Made by a program: the position numbers and the translations under genes | In this document: positions 1 through 9,402 of the stretch, piece after piece | Numbering within the stretch: position 1 is the first letter of the stretch | Layout of the letters: every line of letters starts with the position of its first letter | Assembly (NCBI GenBank): GCA_000697335.1 | Contig: JNEM01016746.1 | Coordinates: 1-22,756, forward strand | From: Conidiobolus incongruus B7586 | Lineage: Eukaryota; Entomophthoromycota; Entomophthoromycetes; Entomophthorales; Conidiobolaceae | Reading direction: 5' to 3' | Length of the DNA stretch: 22,756 nucleotides | Notes under the pieces: model-generated | Databases searched by the model: none | What the model was told of the DNA's origin: nothing | Seen by the model: only the letters and a program-made list of their open reading frames with translations

Positions 1-2378
1 AAAAAACTAAAGTTTTTCTATCAAGAAAATTTAAATAAGCTTTAAGAATATATTTAATAAATTTAAAATAAAATTAATATTTTATAATATAAGAAGTTAA
101 TTAACTTTATACCCTATAAATTAAAAAAAGTTAAAAAAACAAAAGATAGATAAATTAAGTTTTAATTTTTCTATAATTGAAATCTATAAATTTATAACTT
201 ATCTTAAATAAAATTTGAGTTTTGATATATCAACTAAAAATTAATATAATTTAATCAAATATATTAATTATAAATAAATAATATAAGTTTATTATATATT
301 TTGACTTAACTTTATTTAATCAAGAAATAATAAAGTTATTAATAAAATTATATTTAATCATAATTTTATGTCTTATTTTTATAGGCTAGTATATAATAAA
401 AACTATAGTAGATTTTTTTTATTAAAAAGAACTAGGTTTTATTACCATATCTATCTTATTCAACAGATATATATCTTTGTGGTTATGATTGTTTTAATGA
501 GTCAAAGAATTGAATATAATCAAAGAGATTTATTATCATTTCAACTTTATATATCAAAATTAAGGCTATAATTTTGAGGATTGAATAAAAAACATATGTA
601 AATTAGTTAAGCAATTCTTAGTATGCAATTTGGTTATTGAAAAACAATAAAAATATTAATTATTAAAATCATATCATTTATGCTTAAACTTTATTTATTT
701 TATTAGAATATAAATTTAAAATTGATGAACTTTTCAAACCACTGTGTATTGATTAAAATATTAAAACTATCAAATGAAACCTAGATGATTTTAGTTACAA
801 ATACGTCAATATATTCCAATATATTTATTCAAAGTTATGATACATTGACTTTTCTAAATAACTGGATGAGTAGTGAATTTTGTTCAGTATAAAGACTTAT
901 TACCAGAACTAATAAATTTTTACAAAACTATTTAAACTCATTAAATAGTCGATAAATTAACAAATATATTAATAGAGTACACATGTATCTGCTATGATAT
1001 AATTCATATCAAATGATAAATTAAAAACATTATTACCTAATATTCAAATCATTTTAATGTGCAATTGATGGGTAATATGACTGGATTAGTTTTTATCATA
1101 ATGTTCGTTTAGAATGAGATAAAAAAATATTAGATTAATACTAAGAATTATAGTGCATAAATATTTGGAATTTCATAAATATATTTAGTATTATATAAAT
1201 TCATAATATAAAAATACAGTTCACAGAATAACATATAAAAATATTAAATTTGTCAGGTACTCGACAAAAATTTATACAATTTCTTATCATTACTAAAATT
1301 AGCAATTAAACCCAGCTACAATTAATATATGAATTATTTGATGAGAAGATTCAAGGTTTATCAATTTCATATTAAGGCTCTTAACACCTAAAAGTTTTTG
1401 AAACTTGAAATTCTTCCATCTAAAATTTGACCAAATTTGAATTGTATGTAATTATTTAAAAATTTGTATTAAAAATTTATCAAATTTGGTTATAAATTTT
1501 AAAAGCTTATGAGGTTTGTAGTAAGAAATATAGGTATACACAAGTGTTAGAATACTATATTTACCATATATATTTCTTGGAAGCTATATGAGTATTTTTA
1601 CAAAAATATTTTTAATCCTCAATTAAAAAATTATGATAATATCTGGGCGAAAATTGAAATGATCAATATAAAATGTTTGTAAATTTGGTATATATATAAC
1701 TTTTATTAATAATAAATAACAAATAACCAATAAAAGATATTAATGTATTATTTAGCTTTATAGAATTAATAAAAATATTTTACTAAAATAACTGTGTTAA
1801 AGTTCATAAAATATGATAATAAGGCCATTGAATTTTTTCAAATTGCCATATGCATATTAACACTTGTAAATATCCAAATAAATGGTGATATATTAGGTGG
1901 CAAATTTGGAGTCAGATATCATTCTGACCTCATAGAAAAATTATTACTAAAAATCACGATATCAAAAAATCCGTATTTCTAAGTCAATAATAAATCTTGC
2001 ATTTTTTTCCATCTACTTTTATTGAAAATTTATATTTTATTTAAGATGCATAAACCGATTAACTTAGAAGTATTTAAAAATGATGTAATGCTAAACAAAT
2101 AATACTAGCTAAGGAAACTTTGGAGCATGATCCCACAATCTCCGATTAGGGAAAGGTAAACAAAATACACCAATACAAACATAATAAAAAGTCAAACAAG
2201 TTACTCAAAGTGAATAATCTCAATGAATATTATCCCTTTTTTATATTATTGTTGTTATCAATTTAATCTTATTTGTTGTATTTTATATATATTGGAGACA
2301 TAATCTTTTTGTTAAAATATTATTTCACTGTAATAATTTTTATAGTTTTATATATAGTTTATTTTGGTTGAAAAATTA
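1..2378. other. AT-rich spacer upstream of the phospholipase D gene
   Basis: I see no gene that can be supported here. The sequence is very AT-rich with dispersed A and T runs. Two open frames of about 60 codons (368-571 and 1794-1982, +) have the low-complexity Ile/Lys/Asn/Tyr/Leu composition expected of chance frames in such DNA, and the second has no ATG at its start. A slightly less AT-rich patch at about 2100-2170 lies within 300 bases of the phospholipase D start and could be promoter-proximal, but no recognisable element was found. The final stretch before the ATG is T-rich. Confidence 0.6.
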
Positions 2379-5300
2379 ATGACAGAAGTCAAAAATTCAA
2401 CTATTGTTAATACTTCAATGCCGGAAACTTTTTCTGTAGAAGCTGTCGAAGCGGTTACAAAACCGAGTAGTAGAGTGCTCGACTCAAAAGATTTAAAATA
2501 TTTGAATGATTTAGTGAAGCAGGCAACTCCTGAAGTTAGCGAACAGCAATTAGCCCCAAGCAGTGGCGACAATGTCGATACGGAATTTATCGCTGGAAAA
2601 ATCACAGAGAGATTGGGTGAAGTAGAGAATAGCGAGCAGAAGCACTTTGCGAGAACGCTGAAGAAGTTGCAGGATCAGTTGGATAAGGATCCCAAACTCA
2701 AGGACGGTAAAAAACCGCCGCCGATCGAGTCAGCTCGCGGTGACAAGGATCGAAAATCGCCCATGTTGCTCTCGCCCCTATTACAATCTGCTTCGGTGCC
2801 GTTGTCGGCTTATCCCTCGCCGCTCCTTCGCAATACGTTTTCGGAAACTACGAAAGAAACTTTGAAAAATGTGCTAGATAAGGAGAAGTTTGTCGCGTTT
2901 TCTTATTGCTCATGGTGTTTTGAGTGCACCATTCACGGTCGCGTACAGAGGAATATTCTGCGTAGATCGCGTTTCAAGTGCACGAACTGCACACGAGCTA
3001 CCCTAAAATGTCAGTCTGGCTGTGGTGCCATGGCGAGAGGTCATCCTGATTATGATGAATATTTATGTGCTAAGTGTGATGGAACTATTTCGGAGTGGGG
3101 TGAATCCAGAACCTGTAAGGAAGGTCATTGCTCCCACTGTTTGAAGCTCACCACTCACAAATTGTTAAACAAAGGCCTGGTACTGCAAAGTACTTACCAA
3201 TGTGATAATTGTAAGATGAATACATTCCTTTGTACTCACTGTAACGAAGATTTTGGCGTATTCGAATCCAATTTAGCTGTTCTCAACGAATTGATTCACT
3301 TCGATTGTATCAAATGCGCTGGTGAAATCGAGCATTGGCCAACGGAAAATGAACATTTAACTGTACAACATGATCTTTTGGCTTCTGCCCAAGTATCTCC
3401 AAGAATTGCATACAAAGATCCCTTCGAATCATTCGCTCCCGTTCGTTGTGGAAATAAATGCGAATCTGTAGTGGACGGCAAAGAATTTTTCACAAAATCT
3501 TATGAATACATCCAAGGGGCTACCCAGTCCATATTCATCAGCGCGTGGTGGCTAGCTCCATTCATTTATCTCAAACGCGACAAGTTACCATATTCCAAGG
3601 CAGATCGCTTGGATCATCTATTATGGAGTAAAGCGAATCAAGGCGTGAAAATCTATATCTTATTGTGGAGTAATTCGATGTTTTTAACCCTTTGCAGCGA
3701 TCAAGCGGCTGATTGGTTCGACAAGATGAAACATTCCAATATTTTTATGATGAGGCATCCACTTTACTCCCTGCCCAACTTCTTTTGGTCCCATCACCAG
3801 AAATTCCTATGTGTCGACTATACTAAAACCATTGTAGGAGGTTTCGATTACGCAGTGGGTAGATACGACACTTATGACCATATATTAACCGATTTAGGTC
3901 AAGTTCCAACAACATCCCAGGATGATATTAACGAAGCAGCTTCAGTGGAATCAGAGGTTGCAAACCTAACAATCTCTGAGCCCAATACCGAAGAAACTGA
4001 GTTCCCAATCAAATACGGAGATAGCGAAGACGAATCAATTGCAGCATCTCTACTATCCTTCTTCGGATCTGGCGAATCTAACGAGGAGAAGAAGAAAGCC
4101 TTCAAAGAATCCGACTACCACATTTGGCCAGGCATTGACTACTACCAACCTCAGCAGTCCCGACCCGAAAATTATCAAACGTTCAAGAAAGATATTATCG
4201 AACGCAATTACATATGTAGAATGCCCTGGCACGACATTTCCGTCGCAATCGAAGGAGAGGCTGCTTACGACGCGTGCGTCAATTTTGTTGAGAGATGGAA
4301 TCATCACAGAGAGCAATTTGGATCTGACCATTTACCTGTTTTAACCCTACCTGAATTCTCATCAGTGTTTGAAAACTATAATAAAGATGGTAATTCCTGT
4401 CAATGTCAGCTCGTTAGATCACTCTCCGAATGGTCTGGATTACAGAAAAGAACCAAAGAAGCATCCGTTTACGGCTCTTACATCGCAGCAATTTCGAGTG
4501 CTGAACACTATATTTACATAGAGAATCAATACGTTGTATCTTCAACAGCAGGAGCCGGTGTTGAAAATCAAATCGTCCAAGCGATTGTCAACCGAATCGT
4601 GTGGGCAATCGAAAACAAGCGCACCTTCCGAGTGTTTATTCTGTTCCCTATTCCTGAGGAGCAGGGCAAACCCGCGAACCATATGCTACAGCTATCGTAC
4701 CAGACACTCTTCCGGGGAGGCTTCAGCTTACTGGACCAAATCAGACTCACACATCCCGAAGTTGATCCCTTCGAGTACGTCGGATTCTATTTTCTCAGAA
4801 ATCACGGTAAACTGTACAAGAAGCCCGAAAGTCAGGGATTCTTTTTCACAGAGACGAAACCTAGCGACAGTAAGAGAGATTTGGAAATGGTTGCGGTTAC
4901 CGATATGGTATTCATTCACAGTAAATTACTCATTGTGGATGATGCAGTTGCTATCATCGCATCGAACAATCTTAATGATCGGTCTATGCTGGGTGACAGG
5001 GACAGCGAGTTAGGTGTAGTAATTGTTGACGAAAGCCGAGTTGACATTCAAATGGACGGCCAACCTTACTCAGCGCGCAAGTTCGCATTCGACCTGCGAA
5101 TGAAGCTGTGGAGAGAGCATCTTGGCCTCATGGGATCAGACTTCGACACTCACGAATGGGTGCACCAGCTCAGAGACCCCGTTGCGCCCGCATCGTATCA
5201 TGGGATCTTCCGCAAAGTTGCCGGCATGAATACGGATATTTACAATCGCGTCTTCCCTCAAATCCCATCGAACAAGTACTCCAAACTGGAAGATTGGGAG

Positions 5301-5468
5301 AATTTCAACAACGACGTCAAGGAGGGCAAAGTGCAAACTGGTGTTCCCGAATCCCTCCTCGATCAGATCCAAGGCCATCTCTGCTACCATCCTACGAAAT
5401 TTTTAAATCAGGATTCCTTAGATTGGACTATTATGGAGGATATGATCGGTAATGAATTGGTTAGTTAA
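2379..5468 (+). CDS. Eukaryotic phospholipase D with N-terminal cysteine-rich region
   Basis: Predicted to hydrolyse phosphatidylcholine-type lipids to phosphatidic acid at membranes. The 1029-residue frame is uninterrupted. The frame is open back to a TTG at 2364, but the first ATG is at 2379 and is the sensible eukaryotic start. Residues 1-170 are polar and probably disordered. Residues 177-313 are cysteine-rich, with CxxC pairs at 201/204, 230/233, 251/254, 275/278, 285/288 and 310/313 plus extra cysteines at 177-183 and 211-215, suggesting several zinc-binding units. The catalytic part follows. The first HxKxxxxD motif is at His473, Lys475 and Asp480, followed by GGFDYAVGRYD. PWHD is at 616-619 and IYIENQ at 712-717. 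The second HxKxxxxD motif is at His847, Lys849 and Asp854, followed by NDRSMLGDRDSE. This order is diagnostic of the eukaryotic PLD superfamily core. Residues about 500-575, between the first HKD and PWHD, form an acidic, Ser-rich loop. I see no PX, PH or C2 domain. No intron is needed. Family assignment is firm; the role of the cysteine-rich part is unknown. Confidence 0.95.
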   Translation: MTEVKNSTIVNTSMPETFSVEAVEAVTKPSSRVLDSKDLKYLNDLVKQATPEVSEQQLAPSSGDNVDTEFIAGKITERLGEVENSEQKHFARTLKKLQDQLDKDPKLKDGKKPPPIESARGDKDRKSPMLLSPLLQSASVPLSAYPSPLLRNTFSETTKETLKNVLDKEKFVAFSYCSWCFECTIHGRVQRNILRRSRFKCTNCTRATLKCQSGCGAMARGHPDYDEYLCAKCDGTISEWGESRTCKEGHCSHCLKLTTHKLLNKGLVLQSTYQCDNCKMNTFLCTHCNEDFGVFESNLAVLNELIHFDCIKCAGEIEHWPTENEHLTVQHDLLASAQVSPRIAYKDPFESFAPVRCGNKCESVVDGKEFFTKSYEYIQGATQSIFISAWWLAPFIYLKRDKLPYSKADRLDHLLWSKANQGVKIYILLWSNSMFLTLCSDQAADWFDKMKHSNIFMMRHPLYSLPNFFWSHHQKFLCVDYTKTIVGGFDYAVGRYDTYDHILTDLGQVPTTSQDDINEAASVESEVANLTISEPNTEETEFPIKYGDSEDESIAASLLSFFGSGESNEEKKKAFKESDYHIWPGIDYYQPQQSRPENYQTFKKDIIERNYICRMPWHDISVAIEGEAAYDACVNFVERWNHHREQFGSDHLPVLTLPEFSSVFENYNKDGNSCQCQLVRSLSEWSGLQKRTKEASVYGSYIAAISSAEHYIYIENQYVVSSTAGAGVENQIVQAIVNRIVWAIENKRTFRVFILFPIPEEQGKPANHMLQLSYQTLFRGGFSLLDQIRLTHPEVDPFEYVGFYFLRNHGKLYKKPESQGFFFTETKPSDSKRDLEMVAVTDMVFIHSKLLIVDDAVAIIASNNLNDRSMLGDRDSELGVVIVDESRVDIQMDGQPYSARKFAFDLRMKLWREHLGLMGSDFDTHEWVHQLRDPVAPASYHGIFRKVAGMNTDIYNRVFPQIPSNKYSKLEDWENFNNDVKEGKVQTGVPESLLDQIQGHLCYHPTKFLNQDSLDWTIMEDMIGNELVS

Positions 5469-7197
5469 TTTTACAGTAATGATCATTATTGTGAATCATT
5501 TTGCACTAAATACACATTTTTGAATATGATTAGAGGGAATTATAGATTGATTTTATATAACAACTTCCATTATCTCCTAGTATTCATTCATTTTATATTT
5601 TTTTCAAGATTTACTGAATCTTCTGAACGCTGAAACTTTCTTATAATTGATTTATAAGCACACTTTCCAAGACTAATAATTGAAAATTTTTATAGCTATG
5701 CACAGTTCAAATTGAATAGTGTATTGAAAATAAAAAAATCAATTTTTTGACAACTGATATAATTATCATTTTGATTAATTGTCAATATTTGATCTATTAG
5801 GTATTTTTAAATAATAAATTGAATTAATTTTGAAATTGTAACTTGCATTAAATGATATATTAATATTTTAATCGTGATTAATGATCTTAATAAATTATTC
5901 TGTAAATTTATAATAAAAACTAGGAACAAAATGTTGTAAAAATGAATTGAAAAATAGGTAATTATGTAATAAATTTTAATAATGAGGAACATTGTTAAAA
6001 ATTGAATTGTGCATTGAATAGCAGTCAATAACAATAATATTAAGAATTATGGAATTTTCTTTTATAATTTTAAGGGTTGTAATATATTGATCTAATGACC
6101 AATTTCATTTATGAAAATTGTAATTGATGATTTTATCTATTATTTATAAAATTTTATCATATCAAAAATTATAGTTAATAAGGTTATTTTAAATTAACTG
6201 GAAATATGAAATCAGATTTTTTCAGCTATTATATAGACGTTAATGTCATTATTATAATACTAAATATTATTAAGAATATTATAACTAATTTTAACATTTT
6301 GATAAATATTAAATATGTATTCAAGTTATCAAAATTATAAAAACAAAATTAAAAAAAATTAAATAATTATTTTCAACTTTATTAGTGTTCGGAATTTCCA
6401 AAATAAAATTTTCAATTTGGAATATTGATTGATGGCATATATGTTATTTTTTTAGAAAAATATTATTCAAATATTTCATTACTTTATTGAAATTATTTTA
6501 GAATCGGTTATTTTTTATAGTATCATATTATAGCTTTTAATAAATTATTTTAAAATTCAAATTAATATACAGTTTTTAAATTAACAAATTTTAATAACTT
6601 TATATCATCTCACTTTAATTTTCCGAAAATAATATATATATTTAAATTGATCAAAGATATCATATTATAAATTAATAACAAAATCTAAATATATATTAAA
6701 GTTATACAAATTGCTTTATAAATATAAGCCTATATTTTATCAAAAATTATTAATATGGCTTTACTTTCAAAATGTAATATGTAATATGTAATATGAAAAT
6801 TTCAAAGATTTTATATTTAAAACATTGACAAAATTTTAAGTTTTTTAAGTATGTGTTTTATATTGATAGACTGATTAGGAAAATATAAAAAATATTGAAA
6901 TTAATCAGTTTGAATCCCTTAATTAAAATCCTTAACCTGATATTATTGGTCAATAGAAAGTTTAAACCAATTAAATTCCTTAAGAAATATTCCCATAAAT
7001 TGAAATTTAAATTTAAATTAAATTTCTGAATTATTTAGCAGTCCTTAGTTTTCAATTCGATTAAATGCCTTAAAAATATATTTCTTCAATTGATTAAAAA
7101 TTATCAGTGTAAATTTATTATTATCTATTAATATAATTTATTTGTTTATTTATTTTTATTTAAATTTAGTCTAATTGAAGCTTTGAATTTTTTAAGG
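5469..7197. other. AT-rich spacer between the phospholipase D and Yippee genes
   Basis: No gene is visible. It presumably holds the 3' end of the phospholipase D transcript and the promoter of the downstream Yippee-like gene, since both point the same way. A minus-strand open frame at 5807-6034 is Ile/Leu/Phe-rich low-complexity sequence and was not accepted. Three exact tandem copies of the 7-mer GTAATAT lie at 6774-6794. Confidence 0.6.
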
Positions 7198-7691
7198 ATG
7201 GGGCAGGTGTTTAAAATTTACCTCAATAGTGCCCATATCTACTGCTGTGTAGGTTGTAATACCCACTTGTCTGCTAAGGAATATGTTATTTCTAAGGTAA
7301 TTTTAATATTCACTTTCTAATTTTGATATTCATTTTATTTTGATTTTAGAATTTTCAAGGTCAGCATGGTCCCGCATATTTAGTAAAGACAGTGTAACGT
7401 TAATTATAAATGGTTTATTGGATAATTATTAACTATTGATTTGTTTAGTATCAATGTTTCTGAAGGAGAACCTGAAGATCGCGATATGTTAACTGGAGTA
7501 CATACTGCATGCAATATAATGTGTATCGATTGTCAAAAAATACTCGGATGGAAATATGTAATATATCATTTAATTATTAATTTAACTTTAGATGTTGAAT
7601 CTTTGTTTAGATTAAAGCATTTGAACAAGATCAAAAATTTAAAGAGGGAATGTATATATTAGAGAAAAAATTGATTTCTCACGTGAAGTAG
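7198..7691 (+). CDS. Yippee-like zinc-binding protein (Moh1/YPEL family), four exons
   Basis: The exon model is 7198-7296, 7350-7393, 7449-7557 and 7611-7691, giving 110 residues. The three introns are 53, 55 and 53 nt, with GTAA donors and TAG acceptors. The second intron splits a codon, and the join gives a continuous Yippee domain. Visible hallmarks are a first metal pair at Cys17-x2-Cys20 with HLS just after, GPAYLV at 40-45, INVSEG at 49-54, the RDMLTGVHT block at 59-67, a second pair at Cys73-x2-Cys76, LGWKY at 80-84 and EQDQKFKEG at 89-97. These match the family pattern C-x2-C ... C-x2-C-x4-LGWKY. Length is close to the usual 100-120 residues, so the gene looks complete. The family is conserved across eukaryotes; yeast Moh1 and animal YPEL proteins belong to it. 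Its biochemical role is poorly defined, although human YPEL5 is tied to the CTLH/GID ubiquitin ligase. The fold resembles Mis18 and CULT-type zinc domains. Confidence 0.93.
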
Positions 7692-8217
7692 AATCATTTA
7701 AATTATCGATCTAATTTAATTCTATATGGTCTACTACCCTCATTTCTTTTCAGTTCCTTGAATCTGTTGATTTGTTTGTATATTTACCGATTTTCATTCT
7801 TCAGTTCTTTTACCTGAAATGTAGCCAATATATACATATGTATATCTACTTGTTTTTCTTTTTTTTTCTTTGAATTTCATCTTTTTTATTTAATATATGA
7901 ATCGGAAACTTATATTATTTATGAATTAACTTATTCTATATTTCCCTATCACTATTAGATTTAAATATGAAATACTATAATGGATTATTACTATTTTAAC
8001 AAGATAGGTGATTTGTAGTTAATATATCAATCTTGAATACAATTTTCATGCTCCTAAATTATCAAATATTTTATATAACAATTCATGTGTATTTATTTAG
8101 CTATTGAATTAATGAATATTAATTTAGTTGACAAATCTCAAATATTTAACAATCCCTAAAATTGGTTTTTCAACAAATATGAATTTTATATAATAAGCAT
8201 CAAAATGGATACTGATT
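7692..8217. other. Convergent intergenic region
   Basis: This 526-base AT-rich gap lies between two genes that point at each other (Yippee-like on + and the 156-residue unknown on -), so it should contain both 3' ends. A T-rich pyrimidine tract lies at about 7850-7890. I see no other gene or RNA. Confidence 0.6.
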
Positions 8218-8858
8218 TTAAATAAACTCATTAAATTGATTTTGATCTAATAAATAGTCTAATTCTTCTTCGATTGGAGACCCTAAAGCACCGTTTTTAT
8301 AATTATCTTGAAATTTAATAGATTGACTAGAGTTTAGTGTTTGAATATTCTCATCTTGAATCTCTCTGATCTCTTGATTTAATATCTCTGTATCCACATT
8401 GTTACTCGGAATATTGGGTATTGTATTATTCCACATTGTTGAAATCATATTTTGTAGTTTTATTTCTGGATCATTATTATTTTTATTTTGCAATTTTTGA
8501 TGTTGATAAAATTTAATTTGATCATTATTCATAAAATTTAACTAAAATTTTTATTAATTTTTAATTAATATTCTAAATAATAGTTTTATGTATTGTAATT
8601 ACATTTTCTTGTTTGAAATCTTGATTCTCTAATTAAAATCATAAAATCATCACTTGAAATTGGTAACAAAATTGACTTATATTACCTGGAGGAGTTGATA
8701 ATTGACTTATTACACCAGATGATGAATTTAAATTTACAGTTATAGAAGATTTGCCTCTTAGAAATATACCTAGCTTTTGTTTTTTAATAGATTTCTTTTT
8801 TCTCTATAATAAACCAATTATATTATGTAAACAATAAAAGGTATATTTTTGATACCAT
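8218..8858 (-). CDS. Small basic-to-acidic protein of unknown family, four exons
   Basis: I do not recognise the family. On the minus strand the model is exon 1 at 8858-8856 (only the ATG), exon 2 at 8803-8686, exon 3 at 8628-8603 and exon 4 at 8541-8218, giving 156 residues. Introns are 52, 57 and 61 nt, with GTATCA, GTAATA and GTAATT donors and TAG acceptors. Phases are 0, 1 and 0 and every join stays in frame, which is the main support. The N-terminus is strongly basic (RKKKSIKKQK, residues 2-11, a possible nuclear localisation signal), followed by LGIFLRGKSS and VNLNSSSGVISQLSTPP. The middle is Asn/Gln-rich. The C-terminus is acidic with bulky hydrophobics (SPIEEELDYLLDQNQFNEFI), a pattern seen in transcriptional activation segments; that role is inference. 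The last exon alone encodes 104 residues from an internal ATG at 8532, which is the fallback start if the upstream exons are wrong. Confidence 0.6.
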
Positions 8859-9209
8859 TTTATTTAAAAAATTATATATAATTTTTTATCTGTTTATGAT
8901 GGATATTTATAATATTGATGCATTTAATAAATGTAATAATATGACAATTGTTTATGAATAATTTTTGTAGTGGTCAAAAATAAGTGGTTAAAAATATGAA
9001 TTTTTGTTAAAATTATTAAAAGTAAAGAGTTGGTAAATTGAAATTATAGAAGTTGAAAGAAATAAAATTAGTGTATAATAGAGTTAAAAAATATCAGATG
9101 AAATTAATTATTGAAAAAACTTAAATGCAAAAGATGCTTTGAAAAGACTAAAGGTTATATTAGGATTGATTCATTAATTAATGTTAGGTTTATTTTTCGA
9201 ATATAGTAT
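8859..9209. other. Divergent upstream region
   Basis: This AT-rich gap separates the start of the minus-strand 156-residue gene from the tRNA-Leu gene on the plus strand. It should hold the promoter of the minus-strand gene and possibly distal promoter sequence for the plus-strand 444-residue gene. No specific binding site could be named. Confidence 0.5.
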
Positions 9210-9292
9210 GGCAATGTGGCCGAGTTGGTCTAAGGCGCCGCACTCAAGTTGCGGTCTCGTAAGAGGCATGAGTTCGAATCTCATCGTTGTCA
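9210..9292 (+). tRNA. tRNA-Leu (anticodon CAA)
   Basis: A full class II cloverleaf can be folded. The acceptor stem is 9210-9216 with 9285-9291 (two G-U pairs), and the discriminator A is at 9292. The D stem GCC/GGC is at 9219-9221 and 9234-9236. The anticodon stem CCGCA/TGCGG is at 9238-9242 and 9250-9254, with a 7-base loop holding CAA at 9245-9247. A long variable arm follows, and the T arm is ATGAG-TTCGAAT-CTCAT. The long variable arm and CAA anticodon specify leucine (codon UUG). The internal Pol III promoter is visible as an A box at about 9217-9228 and a B box GTTCGAATC at 9272-9280. No CCA is encoded, as expected in eukaryotes. There is no anticodon-loop intron, although many fungi have one in this isoacceptor. 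Confidence 0.97.
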
Positions 9293-9293
9293 A

Positions 9294-9307
9294 TTTCTTT
9301 TTCTTTT
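9294..9307 (+). terminator. Pol III terminator of tRNA-Leu
   Basis: Just past the tRNA 3' end, a T-rich stretch includes five consecutive T residues at 9298-9302 and a further T run after a single C. This is the usual Pol III stop signal. Confidence 0.85.
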
Positions 9308-9402
9308 GAAGATTTATTCAGGAGTTGATAAACTCGAATTTATCATATAAAATTCAACTATAATTAATTAATTTTTAAATTTATTACTTTTTTTAATTTT
9401 TG

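Noticed and set aside
368-571. 67-codon plus-strand frame starting with ATG
   Set aside because: Low-complexity Tyr/Ile/Leu/Phe composition typical of chance frames in AT-rich DNA; no family resemblance and no splice partner.
1794-1982. 62-codon plus-strand frame
   Set aside because: Starts with GTG, has no recognisable protein features and lies in AT-rich spacer.
2364-2378. Upstream extension of the phospholipase D frame from a TTG
   Set aside because: The frame is open there, but TTG is not a normal eukaryotic start and the first ATG is at 2379.
4039-5452. Several open frames on both strands inside the phospholipase D gene
   Set aside because: They are shadows of the real frame in other phases; the HKD motifs identify the true frame.
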